This document shows, piece by piece, positions 47,440 to 57,160 of a stretch of 64,000 bases of DNA. Under the pieces are notes generated by a model, which worked only from the letters and a program-made list of their open reading frames with translations, did no database searches and was not told the origin of the DNA. This stretch comes from Isoetes taiwanensis (Eukaryota; Streptophyta; Lycopodiopsida; Isoetales; Isoetaceae). Each line of letters opens with the position of its first letter. The stretch's first letter is position 1. The DNA lies in contig JAJEKV010000504.1 of the NCBI GenBank assembly GCA_021234155.1, positions 38,278 to 102,277 on the forward strand. The letters are read 5' to 3'. A program made the translations under genes and the position numbers.

Positions 47440-48580
47440 ATGGCGCGCACTAAATGCACTGCCAGGAAGTATAGCCCAAGGCGGACACCCTCCATGGCGG
47501 CGGCAGCAGCAGGTCCGGGTAAGAAGATCCCCGAGCATCTTCGGCCGGGGAGGGAGGAGGAGTCGTCCAATTCGACGGACGAGATCTTCCACGCCTCCCA
47601 GGAGAAGGTCTAGAGCAGTGGAGACGCAGCGGACGGATGAGACCGTCCACTTCGGTCCTCTGTCCGACTAGGAGGAGGAGCAAGAGCAGGAGCAAAGAAA
47701 GAAACAAATAGGACCAAGAAGCGAAGCAGCTAGCGGAAGAAGAGGGAGCGAGAGCAGCCACGCCAAGAGGAGGTCGGCATCTCCAGCAAGAAGAAGGGCA
47801 AGGAGAAGGTGACTGAATGGCCAGAGGAGAGGGCCGCGAGAAAGAAGAGGGAGTGAGAAAAGGAGGCCAGAAGAAGAGAAAAGAGGTCCAAAAGGGACCA
47901 GGACCGTCCAAAGGGGACGGTCCACATCGAAGAACCTCGTCGGGATCCCACCGACGAGGAGGAGGAGGAAGAGGAAGGCAGTGAGGAGGACGGGCAGAAG
48001 CAGGAGGAGCCCTGGGGCGCGGGGGAACCATCAGACCCCAACGCCCGCCCACCATACCCGAAGTGGCCAAAGGTAGTGAAGAAGCAGAAGGTGGCTCAAG
48101 CAAGATCGTGAATTCCAGCGTCGCAAGAAGGTGTACCAGGAGTACCTCCGCCGATGGAAGAGGTACAATGATTGGTACTGCAAGCAGAACGTACAAAAGT
48201 ACGTTAAGGGTGGGCGGCCGAAGAACCAGCCCAAGCCGCCACCACCATGACTGGAGCCGCCGAAGAAGGTCCACCATGGACCTAATTCAAGGCATTACGC
48301 CGGAAGTTTTACCGGGAGATTAGGAACTTCGGCCCGGTGCACTAATCTCCCCTCATCGAGGGAAGCGCCCGTCTGGCGGCTCCTTGGAGATCATGACCAG
48401 GACTTCGGACGACTTCTGAGGGTGACACCCCTGATGGTCTGGGCCCTGCAGGAGGCATCAGAGGCGGAGCTGATCCAGCTCTTCGAAGAAGGCAACCTCT
48501 GCGCAATCCACGTCAAGCGGGTGACGGTGATGCCAAAGGACCTGCATCTGGCGAGGAGGATCCGCAAGGAGAAGCCCTGA
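47440..48580 (+). pseudogene. Histone H3-like gene with long charged linker, inside the Gypsy element
   Basis: The ATG at 47440 starts MARTKCTARKYSPRR, an H3-type N-tail (canonical MARTKQTARKSTGGK) with K4 and K9 kept. It runs 57 codons to a TAG at 47611. A GC-rich, Lys/Arg/Glu-rich stretch of about 600 bp follows in shifting frames, including QDREFQRRKKVYQEYLRRWK (48101-48160). The histone fold follows: KKVHHGPNS (about 48262), [14 protein letters not shown] in another frame (48292-48333, alpha-N), then [39 protein letters not shown] and [18 protein letters not shown] with a stop at 48578. The last helices are close to replication/H3.3-type H3, not CENH3. Ordinary H3 is about 136 residues, so the linker is extraordinary. 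Frameshifts make this copy non-functional as read. A LINE inserted just upstream. Confidence 0.82.
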
Positions 48581-49458
48581 AGACCTCTAATTTTGTAAAC
48601 ATTACAAATATAAGTTTTCCCCTGTATATTTACTCTTTATCTATAAAAGTCCTTTTTTTCTCTGTAAATTAACCCCTTTCTTCATATGATAGTATTCTTG
48701 TATGAACTAAATGAGAGTAGAATTCTTTGTATCAAAATTGAAATGCTTAGAATTGATTAATTAGCATAAAATTCTGGCATAGAAATCAAATTTTGGCCCA
48801 CAATCAACCCACCCGGGTCGATTCGCGCCAAACGCATCTGCGTCGCGAACGCAGAGCCTTTTCGCGCGAATGGACCCGAGTCCCTTGATTTTAGTCAAAA
48901 TTGATCCAAATTTTGTACTTAAAGATGCTAAAATGCTTAGGATTCGTCTAGAAATGCAGGGTAGCATTTAGTTTTAGTTAAAAATATCAAAATTTAGTTA
49001 AGATCAGCCTACTCGGGTCGATTTGCGCCAAACGCGTCTGCATCGCGAACGCAAAGCCCTTTTGCGCGAATGGATCTGAGTCAGCCAAAATTGTGCTTTT
49101 AGATGTCCAATTACCATGAAATAAGTTGCTAGCTAGGTTAGAATTGATCCAAACAGACATGTTAGCATCTTATAACCCTTAGAAATGTTTAGTACCGAGC
49201 AAAATCAACCCACCGGTCGATTAGATTCGGCAAAACCACTTTCTAGCGTGCCCGGCGGATGCCTTTTGTGAATGGACCCGAGTCCACCAAGTTTGACCAA
49301 ATGTTGGCCATTTTGACCCAACAAACTGCCATGTAGTGTTTCTTGCCTTGTTTTGCTTAGATTTGCACTTTATGGTACCTCATTTGGAGACCCATGCCTT
49401 AGAACAAAGGTCCGTTCGATCAAGAACCCTTGTGCACAGAAACCTAGGCAGCCCTAGT
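48581..49458 (+). other. 3' flank of the H3-like gene with three ~205-bp spaced GC-rich repeats
   Basis: Blocks at about 48800-48880, 49009-49085 and 49205-49290 share GGGTCGATTCGCGCCAAACG, then GCGAACGCAGAGCC, then GCGAATGGACCCGAGTC. The AT-rich spacers repeat AAATGCTTAG(A/G)ATT. The third copy is the most decayed. They form a tandem array of period about 205 bp between the H3-like sequence and the gene Z promoter. Confidence 0.7.
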
Positions 49459-49576
49459 CTATATAAGGGACCTCATTTGCCATTTTCCCTTCACCTAAAT
49501 TGCTCTCACCATCTTAGGCGATTTTCTAGGCTCTCATCAGTTCTTCTATACCATCTTTTACACCTATCTCTGCTCA
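49459..49576 (+). promoter_or_regulatory. TATA box and pyrimidine-rich leader of gene Z
   Basis: CTATATAAGGGACC (49459-49472) is followed by about 105 bp of C/T-rich leader to the ATG at 49577. This is the layout of a Pol II promoter with leader and is unusual in the interior of a Gypsy element. Confidence 0.6.
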
Positions 49577-51360
49577 ATGGCGCCCACGAACTTTGTTCAA
49601 TGGTACGATAGTGCCAACCACATTCGTGATTTCCCTGCTGAAGAGGCCTTCCATGTGTTTCTCTTCGACCTCCATGCAATCCTGACTAGGACCCCTTACT
49701 ACACTGATATAGTTTGCCAGTATGACCAGCAGATATTACCCTGGGAAGTTAGCCTTCCACCTAGGGGAGGGAAGTGGGTATCCCTAGACTCGGCCCGAGC
49801 CAAGCTATGGGGGATCCAGAGTCAAGGGGCAGCTGTGGGATAGGACTTGTAGAGCTCACAGGCATGGGTATATTTCTGCACAAGCGGCTCTCGCATTATT
49901 CATGGGTACAAAGGCGATCCAACAAGGTGGGGGAGCCTTCGATCCAGCCTTTGGACCTAGCGAGGGAGCAAAGCCACATACATGAGATCGAATCCTCGGA
50001 GTACGTGTACCATGGCACAACATCAAGGGCACTACAAATTGAGCAGGACTGGAGCAGTTTGGGGAAGAAAATCCAGATTGGGAGAGCAGGGAAGCAACAA
50101 GAATGGAGAGACACATAGCAAGACAGGATGACGAGCTTAGGCGGGCTACGGAACCACCAATCGGCATCACAGCCCTATCACCAATAGTAATCGAAGGGGA
50201 GGAGTACATCCTGGCAAATGACATCCTCAACCTTCCATACTGCCAAGAAGAAGGGCTCAGGATCGACGAACTCTTAGGCTTAATTGCCAAAGAGCAGCAG
50301 AGCGACTTCATCGACCACCTATCAGGAGGTCCCAAGGGAAGTAGCGGAGCGGCACTCCTACGCCGGCGAAACAATGTCTGACGTCGCCGCCTATGAATTG
50401 TTGGGGTGGTCACCACTCACCACACTGGTCACCACTCACTCGTCACCACTCACCACTCACCACACTCGTCACCACTCACCGCACTTGTCACCACTCACCA
50501 CACTCATCATACACCACACTCACCACTATTGAGGGGGGTAAGGAGACCGTATATTGTATATGGAGTGATGTATGCACATGCACGCGTGCAGGATATTTGC
50601 ACGTATGCATTGTGGAGGTATTATGATCAGTGTATTATCTGAGCAGAGAGAGAAGAACAGAGAGACGGTGTATTGAGAGAGAGTATTTTGCTTGATCTAG
50701 CTATGGAGATGAGGATTATTTGTGTTGTGCATTGCCTTGATCTGATAGATTAAGCTTGGATTGTTGGGATTATCATCCTTCTTGCAAGGTTAGAGTTCAG
50801 GCTCTAACATGAATACATAAGGGAAATGTACCAGAGGCAACAACCAGTCATTCCAGAAGAGGAGTTCCAAACTATTCAAAGCAGGTTGTGCAAACCAGGG
50901 AAGGGGCCGAGCACCAGCCGAACCGTCCGATCGCAGAGTATGCGCAAGGGGTCCAGCAGCATCAACTTGGATAGCGCAACCACAATGTGGAGGGATCATG
51001 AAGATCTTCTAGCACTGGAGGTCTACGACAAAGCAGCTCAGAGGAAGGGCACAAGATCACAAGCGGCAGGACATAGGGGAAGAGCGCTCCGATACTATCT
51101 TCCAGTCCTCAGCCAGGGACAAATGATAGTCTTCCACAAAGAGTTCAGCCCACGAGGGGAGGAGGCCATAGCGCTCTTAATAGCACTCTCAGGTTTCGGG
51201 CAGCACGCCAAGTTGCACATCAACACGGATTATATAATCCTCTTCAAGAGATCTGTGGTCCTTTACAGCTTCGACTTCGTCAGGGGCCATTTAAGGGACG
51301 CATGGTCGTCGCCGCAACAGGGCCTCCACTCCCTCCACCCCGGATGGCTCGAGCTCTCGA
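49577..51360 (+). pseudogene. Gene Z: unknown protein, frameshifted and split by a solo LTR
   Basis: The frame opens MAPTNFVQWYDSANHIRDFP (to 49838) and continues in a second frame from about 49840 (VELTGMGIFLHKRLSHYSWV, to 50115). A third holds ITALSPIVIEGEEYILANDI (50103-50330). A fourth (GETMSDVAAYE) runs into a solo LTR at 50399. After the LTR, from 50815, it resumes in frame (YIREMYQRQQPVIPEEEFQ) and reads GEEAIALLIALSGFGQHAKL and YSFDFVRGHLRDAWSS to about 51360. That is roughly 450 codons once the breaks are ignored. I do not recognise the family; no zinc knuckle, protease, RT or kinase motif is visible. It ends where integrase sequence begins. Confidence 0.6.
50399..50809 (+). mobile_element. 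Solo LTR inside gene Z
   Basis: TGTTGGGG...CTCTAACA, 411 bp, flanked by a perfect TGAAT duplication (50394-50398, 50810-50814). The left half is a (CACCACTCA)-type low-complexity tract. It was left by LTR-LTR recombination; the gene Z frame is continuous across the empty site. Confidence 0.85.
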
Positions 51361-51369
51361 AGGTGGGTC

Positions 51370-52245
51370 AGCGAGAAACATCCTACATAGATTCCAGGAG
51401 CCTTGGAACCTTTGCCAGTGCCAAATGCAAAATGGGAAGTCATAAGTATGGATTTCATTACGGGACTCCCAAGAACTATAAGAGGCAAGGATGCATTGAT
51501 GGTGGTTGTGGATAAGTTGTCTAAAATGGCACACTTTGTGCCTTGTAGAACCACAGATACGGCACTAGACACTACCGTCTTATTCACAAGGGAGATTTTT
51601 AGACTCCATGGCATGCCTCGTGAGATAATCTCGGATAGAGACTCGAAATTTATGAGTGCATTTTGACAGGATTTGTTTAGCACCATCCAGACCAAGCTCT
51701 CCATGAGCACGGCCTATCATCCTCAGACGGATGGTAAGACAGAACGCACCAACAAAAACATTGAAGACATGCTAAGGAATTATGTTTGGAATAAACAATC
51801 TAAGTGGGATGATTTCATCCACTTAGTGGAGTTCGCCTACAACAGCACGAAGCAGGAATCGTCGCAGATGTCTCCTTTCATGATTAATTATGGGTATCAG
51901 TGCCTGACCCCTGATACATGGCACAACCCAGTGTCAAAGGTAGAAGTCTCCCAGCAAATGCTATCAGATATGCAGCAGCTGGTTGAAGAGGTAAATGGAT
52001 ATCTATTAGTAGCAAGAAGTTGGCAAAAGAGTGTAGCCGACAGGCACAGGACCACAAGGGAATTCAAGGTAGGCGACAGTGTGTGGTTGAAGATTAAGGT
52101 GAAGCAAGCCAAGCTTCGCATAGGGAATTGCAAGAAGCTTGCTCCTAGGTGCACGGGTCCCTTTATGATCTTGGAGCGGGTAGGCACTCAGGCCTACAAG
52201 CTAGATCTCCCGGCGCACCTTAAAGTCCATAAGTCTTCCATGTGA
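51370..52245 (+). pseudogene. Gypsy integrase (catalytic core and C-terminal part)
   Basis: EPLPVPNAKWEVISMDFITG (first catalytic Asp), REIISDRDSKFMSAF (second Asp) and AYHPQTDGKTERTNKNIEDM (Glu) give the D,D-35-E core. FKVGDSVWLKIK and KLAPRCTGPF follow, ending in the DLPAHLKVHKSSM region. The frame is open except for one in-frame TGA at 51664, where relatives have Trp (F-W-Q). The N-terminal HHCC zinc finger and everything upstream (RT, RNase H) are absent; the joint with gene Z is near 51365. Confidence 0.93.
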
Positions 52246-52520
52246 GCCTCTTAAAAAGGCATATCCAAATCCTGATGAGGTTTTGGAAACTCTAACCCTG
52301 TTGGAAATGACGGAAGAACAAGTTGAAATTGTGCCTGAATTGCTTCTTGATAAGGCATTTCAAGGAGACCAGGAGGTCTCAGTTCCTTCAATACTTGGTC
52401 AAGTGGAAGCATTTACCCGTGGAAGATGTAACGTGGGTATTGAAGCAGGATTTAGAGAAGAAATACCCGGACTTCATGAGGGAGTTCGATGGGCGAGTGT
52501 CACATTTAAGGGTCTAGACA
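52246..52520 (+). pseudogene. Chromodomain-like C-terminus of Gypsy integrase
   Basis: Two frames are needed. SSM in the integrase frame leads to NPDEVLETLTLLEMTEEQVE. The second frame then holds FKETRRSQFLQYLVKWKHLP and VEDVTWVLKQDLEKKYPDF. The 'LVKWK.LP.E..TW' block is the chromodomain core, which places the element among chromoviruses. Confidence 0.78.
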
Positions 52521-52638
52521 GGACTCGAACCCACTACCTCTGGAGTGGTAGCCGTGCAGCCTAACCGAAAAGGCCACGATGATTTGGACGAAATCAAATC
52601 ACACGCTCCAGACCTGATAGTTAATCGTCACACTATCC
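52503..52638 (-). mobile_element. tRNA-derived SINE-like unit, copy 1
   Basis: On the minus strand it contains CTACCACTCCAGAGGTAGTG followed by the Pol III B box GGGTTCGAGTCC, and an A-box-like TGGCCTTTTCGGTTAGGC. The outer part TGATTTCGTCCAAATCATCG pairs with itself. A functional tRNA is unlikely because the arms do not close. Confidence 0.62.
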
Positions 52639-52804
52639 TCCCCTCAAGGCCCCCCTCCTTGAAGGCTTGCAACCGGGGGAATTGGGGGTGGACCGAACTC
52701 GATCTGCAAGGGACTGAACACCGAGGAGTGTGACGACCACGATCTGGACCCCCAACCCTATTACGGGTTGCCCACACCACTAAGGCATGAGTTGTCCAAA
52801 TCAT
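52639..52804. other. Spacer between SINE-like copies
   Basis: Pyrimidine-rich CCCCTCAAGGCCCCCCTCC followed by CACCGAGGAGTGTGACGACC. No gene. Confidence 0.4.
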
Positions 52805-52945
52805 ACTGTCACATTTAAGGGTCTAGACAGGACTCGAACCCACTACCTCTGGAGTGGTAGCCGCAGACCCTAACCAAAAGGCCCGCGATGATTTGGACGA
52901 AACCAAATCACACGCTCCAGACCTGATAGTTAATCGTCACATTCC
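52805..52945 (-). mobile_element. tRNA-derived SINE-like unit, copy 2
   Basis: Same order as copy 1 (B box GGGTTCGAGTCC on the minus strand), bounded by CATACTGTCACATTTAAGGG and TTAATCGTCACATT. Confidence 0.62.
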
Positions 52946-52957
52946 AAATCATACTGT

Positions 52958-53090
52958 CACATTTAAGGGTCTAGACAGGACTCAACCCACTACCGAGGTG
53001 GTAGCCGCGGCAACCCTAACCCGAAAAGGCCACGGTGATTTGGACGAAACCAAATCACACGCTCCAGACCTGATAGTTAATCGTCACACT
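52958..53090 (-). mobile_element. tRNA-derived SINE-like unit, copy 3
   Basis: Begins with the same CATACTGTCACATTTAAGGG and ends GTTAATCGTCACACT. The B box is damaged (CTCAACCCACTACC on the plus strand). Confidence 0.58.
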
Positions 53091-53965
53091 AAGTCGTCTC
53101 CGAGCTTGTCGACGCCGACTTGCCAGGTGCTTAGCTTAGTGTGCTCTTAGTTAGCTTGAGCAAGGCACATGCATTCTACTCAGTAAGGTGCATGTGCCAA
53201 GATCTTGGACGTGTAGGCGATGATGGGATACGCCCCAAAGGCATTCTGCGCATGACCAGGAGAGTCATGTGAGAGAGGAAGTTAGGCATGGTGGGCGATG
53301 ATGGGACATCTGTCGGATGATCTCTATGCCACGATGCGGGGCACACGCACCTGACCATAGGGGGGTCATGGTGAGGTATAAGTGATCATGCGCGATGATG
53401 GGATCGTGAGACGTTCCCTAGCTTTCAAACCCTCAGGGGCATGAGGCACTGGGGAGTACTCGACCATGGGAATCGAGTACAAGGTAGCACTTGATCATGG
53501 GCAATGATAGGATCATCTTAAATGGTCCTTAAGCTCAAATCTTTATGGGGCCATGATCGAGTGCAAGGTAGTAGGGTAACCTTGAGCTAGTAGTTCGGCT
53601 CAAGGAGGTAATTAGGGGGGTGGTCCCCTAAAACCACAAACTTATTAACTGAACTAACGTAATGTGCTACTCGTGCAGGCCAGTGATAAGAGAGCATCGA
53701 GGAGGAGCGCATTACGTGGAGATGGGAAGCCATGATTTAGACTTAAATTATGAACCCTAATAACTTTTGTAATAATGTTTGACTTATTATAAGGAGTAAC
53801 CTTGTTAAGGCTATATAATTTTGTATAAGTACAAATATAGCCTATATTACATGTTAACTGTTTAATAGGAAGTTGATCATTTCAGTTAAATTGAATTTGT
53901 ATACTTATCTTGTTTTGTAGGGATAGTGTAGGTTCGTAGCACAATGCTGAGGACAGCATTGTCCT
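53091..53965 (+). other. 3' untranslated region of the Gypsy element
   Basis: GC-moderate, no gene. GGCGATGATGGGA recurs imperfectly near 53217, 53302, 53391 and 53500 (spacing about 85-110 bp), indicating a decayed tandem repeat. Confidence 0.6.
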
Positions 53966-53977
53966 AAGGGGGGAGAA
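53966..53977 (+). promoter_or_regulatory. Polypurine tract of the Gypsy element
   Basis: AAGGGGGGAGAA directly precedes the 3' LTR. Confidence 0.9.
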
Positions 53978-55653
53978 TGTGACGTTCCAGGGAAATATAC
54001 GCTATAAATATGTATATTTTGGGGTCCGTCACTATACAAGTCTACTTCGTAGCCTTGTATACCTTAGGAAGTGGCATGGGTGCATATCCAAGTTATGTGT
54101 ATAACTTAGATAACCTTAGGATAAGGCCTATTTCCCACATGGCTTTACCCTATTGGGCAACCGCCACATGGCCATGCCCCATTGGAGCCACGTCCCATGT
54201 GGACCCTAATCTATGTTAACCTAAACCCTAACCCTAGACCTCTTTTCTTGGCCCTAACACCATGGGAACCATTTTGCACTCGAAACCCCGTTTCGAGCGT
54301 CGTTTATTGTGGCATCGCCTAGTGCAGCAGCCCCCAGAGTGCGTGCACGATCTTGGAGTGAGCGCGGCTTCGACCACTTCGAGGATCATGGAGACGCCAG
54401 GAATGGGAGGGAGCGCTTCGGGAGCAGGTATTTGAAGTAGTGTTTATAGTAGTTCATCTGGAAGTTAGCACTCCAGATGAGTCAGTATTTCGTATCTAGA
54501 GTAGAGCCATCCTAGTCCTAGAACCCTTATTCAATATCTTGAACCCTAATCAAGGAACCCTAACTGTAAGTTAGATATGTATGATTAGGTTAGATGTTAT
54601 TCTGATGATTATCATGATATGATGTTGTATGATGATGGTTGATCATGTTTGCTCCTCTTGTATTAGGAAGGGGGGTAGAGACCTAGCAGCCTTACTTAGT
54701 AATGCTCCTAGTTAGACCCTTTAGTTCCTATTATTATGCGGCCTGTGCATAGGAACCCACCGGGCTAAGGGGGCTATGACGTGACTCAGCACTACACAAC
54801 GGGGCTAGAGGAGATACGGAGGGATGGTCCCTGCTGAGCGTGGCTACTGGGGACCCCAAAGGGGGCTAGGCTTATGGCCGGTCACTTCGTGTGGGCCGGG
54901 CATGGGTCCGACACCTCCTGGGGCAATGGTGTTGCCCTGCCTCCCAAGAGCTGCAGGTGTTGGCCTGGCTCTTGTTTTGGGGGGTAAGTCGGGGATGAAT
55001 CGTGCGCCATCACGATTCTCTGGCCGCTCGTGGAACCTCTAGACCTTGGAAAGGCGAGATGAAACAATTCCTGCCTCAACGGACCAGGGAGATGCAACCT
55101 GGAGTAGTCCCGATGGGTGATACCATGGGATTGCATATCCGGAAGGCTAGAGTCATGCCAGAGCCCGATCTAGCCCATCTGCAAAGTATGCATAGGAGGG
55201 GCGGATGGAGTGGTCAACCCTAGCCATTGTCTATAGCCAGCCCTGCCATTGTTATGACTCGGTCTGCTCTATCTATCCCATAGGCCAGTTGGTCTCCGTG
55301 GACGATAAAATCATATTCTATTCTATTCTATTCTATTCTATCTTGAGGCCTAGCCGTCAGTCTACCTCCCCAGAGTCTGAACCTTGGGTATTTATCTCTA
55401 TTGTAGCTATGGATATATATGTGGATGCGGTACCCTTCGAGGTAGTGTGATGTATTGTTATTGCTAGTTCTGACGTTGTTTATGCTTCCGTTGTGATAGG
55501 AGCCCATAGGGGAAGGGCGCGCAAGACACCTTCGTGTCCTCTTCCCGCACTAGGGATACCCTGGTGTGCGGGATAGATGGAGGGCCTGTACGGTCAAAGG
55601 ATTTCCTACGGAGTCTACGGCCGAGCGTCGTATATTTTGTAGGGAACGTCACA
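53978..55653 (+). repeat. 3' LTR of the Gypsy element
   Basis: About 1,676 bp, from TGTGACGTTCCAGGG to GGGAACGTCACA. It contains a 69-bp retroposon insertion (55273-55341) absent from the 5' LTR. AACCCTAACCCTAG near 54225 is telomere-like by chance or ancestry; only two units are present. Confidence 0.9.
55273..55341 (+). mobile_element. Very short 5'-truncated retroposon with (ATTCT)n tail
   Basis: CCCATAGGCCAGTTGGTCTC, then CGTGGACGATAAAATCAT, then about four ATTCT units, flanked by CTAT on both sides. The 5' LTR shows the empty site (GCTCTATCTTGAGG near 40470). The related sequence at 57465-57517 shares CCCATAGGCC and CGTGGACGATAAAAT with a different tail. Confidence 0.75.
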
Positions 55654-55658
55654 TTATG

Positions 55659-56660
55659 GGTGCAAAGCATGCAGATATTTGGGCAAAAGGAGATATATAT
55701 CCAAGAGATCCTATGACAGGTCGCTTTCCTGATTTCAACTCTGTGACAGGCCTCATAAAATTTATGTGTGAAGGCAAATCTGGTTTGTTAGGATATTGCG
55801 AAAACATGATGAACTACATACAACAATTGTGTTCTAGATTGCAAGACAAAGAGAAAATTATTAAAGAGAGAGAGAGCAGATGCATATAGTGACAGAAGAG
55901 AAAAAGCAATTGGTGAATAGTATAAAAAAGCTTGAGAAAGAAATCTTGCATATGCATCAAGATTGTGTATTGAGGCATTTTGTCATGAATGAAACAAACA
56001 AAGAGCTGAAAACCTTAACAAGCAACTACAATTCAGCTCAAGCCAAAGTGAAGATTTTGGAGAAAAGGCTGCAACATTTAAAGAAGACACCTTTAGGTAG
56101 AAGAGAGAGGAACAAGAAGTTAAAACCAATTGAGGCATTGAATCCAACTTGTAGAGCAGCACGAAGAAGAATTTATGCCATGAATTAATAGAGTGCTCAA
56201 CACAAAAAAGGAGAAGAAGGGAGTGAGGAGCAACATAGGAAAGCTTGTGAGAAACATTGCAACCAAGGAAGAGATTCTATCTATGTTGAATGATCCAATG
56301 AATGTCTCTCTAAGAAGAAGTGTAATAGAAATGGTTTTAAAGGAACTCTCCTCTAAAATCGATGCAGACGAAGTCCAAGCTAAATGTGATACATCTGGCA
56401 TTAGAATAGAATAGAATAGAATAGAATAGAATAGAATAGAATAGAATAGAATAGAATAGAATAGAATAGAATAGAATAGAATAGAATAGAATAGAATAGA
56501 ATAGAGAGGGGTATAGAAGTTTGTTTAGGTCATTTCAAGATGCTCTAAAATACATGGGGATAAAAAAAGTGGTTGTGCCTCGTCCGTACACTATGGAGTG
56601 TGTCAGAAAGAGAAGAAATTTTACTGTTAACAACATTTTGCACAAGGCACCCAAAACTTT
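55659..56660 (+). pseudogene. Gene W, 3' part: unknown coiled-coil-rich protein
   Basis: This continues in frame from 35089 (GAKHADIWAKGDIYPRDPMT, then FMCEGKSGLLGYCENMMNY). A (GAGA)n slippage near 55875 shifts the frame to IVTEEKKQLVNSIKKLEKEI, a heptad-like coiled coil ending RRRIYAMN (56185). A second shift leads to KLVRNIATKEEILSMLNDPM (about 56239-56298) and VQAKCDTSGI, then the GAATA tract. REGYRSLFRSFQDALKYMG and VVVPRPYTMECVRKRRNF follow to about 56655. At least three breaks besides the Gypsy insertion. The layout recalls N-terminal regions of uncharacterised transposon-linked proteins; no firm assignment. Confidence 0.6.
56402..56506. repeat. (GAATA)n microsatellite, ~21 units, within gene W
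   Basis: An essentially perfect pentanucleotide array interrupts a coding sequence between ...CDTSGI and REGYRS.... On the minus strand it is (ATTCT)n, the tail unit of the short retroposon at 55273, so it may be the tail of a nearly completely truncated insertion. Confidence 0.95.
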
Positions 56661-57160
56661 AACCACTATAACAAGCCACTGAAAAACCACTATAAATGTG
56701 GTTTTTTATGCTAAAAATTTTATTCTTAATAAATACCACATAGGATAGTGGTTTTTATAACTAGTATGTGGCTATTTATGTTGGTTTTTTGATATAGCGA
56801 GGTTTATTAAAACCAATATTAGTTTATTACATGGTTTCTAGCATCAATGGTGGCCATTCATGTTAGTTTTCTAATGTAGCATGGTTTATTAAATTGACAG
56901 TGCTTTGTAGCATGGGTTTTCAATGCCACTTTAAATATGGCAATGGTTGTTGACTTTGGTTTCTAATGTCACAAGGTTGAAGTAGTTTATGGCGTGGTTC
57001 TTTATACCAATTTAAATACCATGGTGGTTATTCATGCTATCTATTATCACGGTGTACGTTATGAAATGATTGTGGTTTGTGGCACAATTTCAATACTAGG
57101 TTTGTGGCTATTATAGTGGTTACTCATAAGGCACCCAAAAAACAACTGTCATAATTAACC
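56661..57160. repeat. Degenerate T/G-rich tandem region
   Basis: Irregular repeats of ATGTGG, TGGTTTTTTATG and ATGGTTTATTAAA type words. AGGCACCCAAAA occurs near both ends (about 56645 and 57129). Resembles the arrays at 16.2 and 32.4 kb in style but lacks their border motif. Confidence 0.55.

Larger units (their letters stand above)
35090..55653 (+). mobile_element. Ty3/Gypsy chromovirus carrying cargo genes, with nested insertions
   Basis: LTRs begin TGTRACGTTCCAGGG and end GGGAACGTCACA, with perfect target duplication TTATG (35085-35089, 55654-55658). The PBS is TGGTATCAGAGC (40815-40826) and the PPT is AAGGGGGGAGAA (53966-53977). The interior has integrase and chromodomain remains (51370-52520), but no gag, protease, RT or RNase H. 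In their place are a histone-H3-like pseudogene and an unknown gene Z. Later insertions are a TIR transposon in the 5' LTR, a LINE with an LTR element inside it, a solo LTR in gene Z and a tiny retroposon in the 3' LTR. Confidence 0.9.

Noticed and set aside
47450-48277. 275-codon minus-strand ORF, Pro/Leu/Ser-rich
   Set aside because: It is the GC-rich antisense shadow of the H3-like charged linker; low complexity with no motif.
47440-48580. Centromeric CENH3 identity for the H3-like sequence
   Set aside because: The last helices ([30 protein letters not shown]) follow canonical H3, and the N-tail keeps the ARTK...ARK signature that CENH3 lacks.
50284-50642. His/Pro/Thr-rich ORFs after 50400
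   Set aside because: The part after 50399 is the simple-repeat half of a solo LTR; only the upstream part belongs to gene Z.
52503-53090. Three tRNA genes
   Set aside because: A B box and anticodon-arm-like sequence are present, but no complete cloverleaf closes and the units extend beyond tRNA length with shared flanks; SINE-like units fit better.
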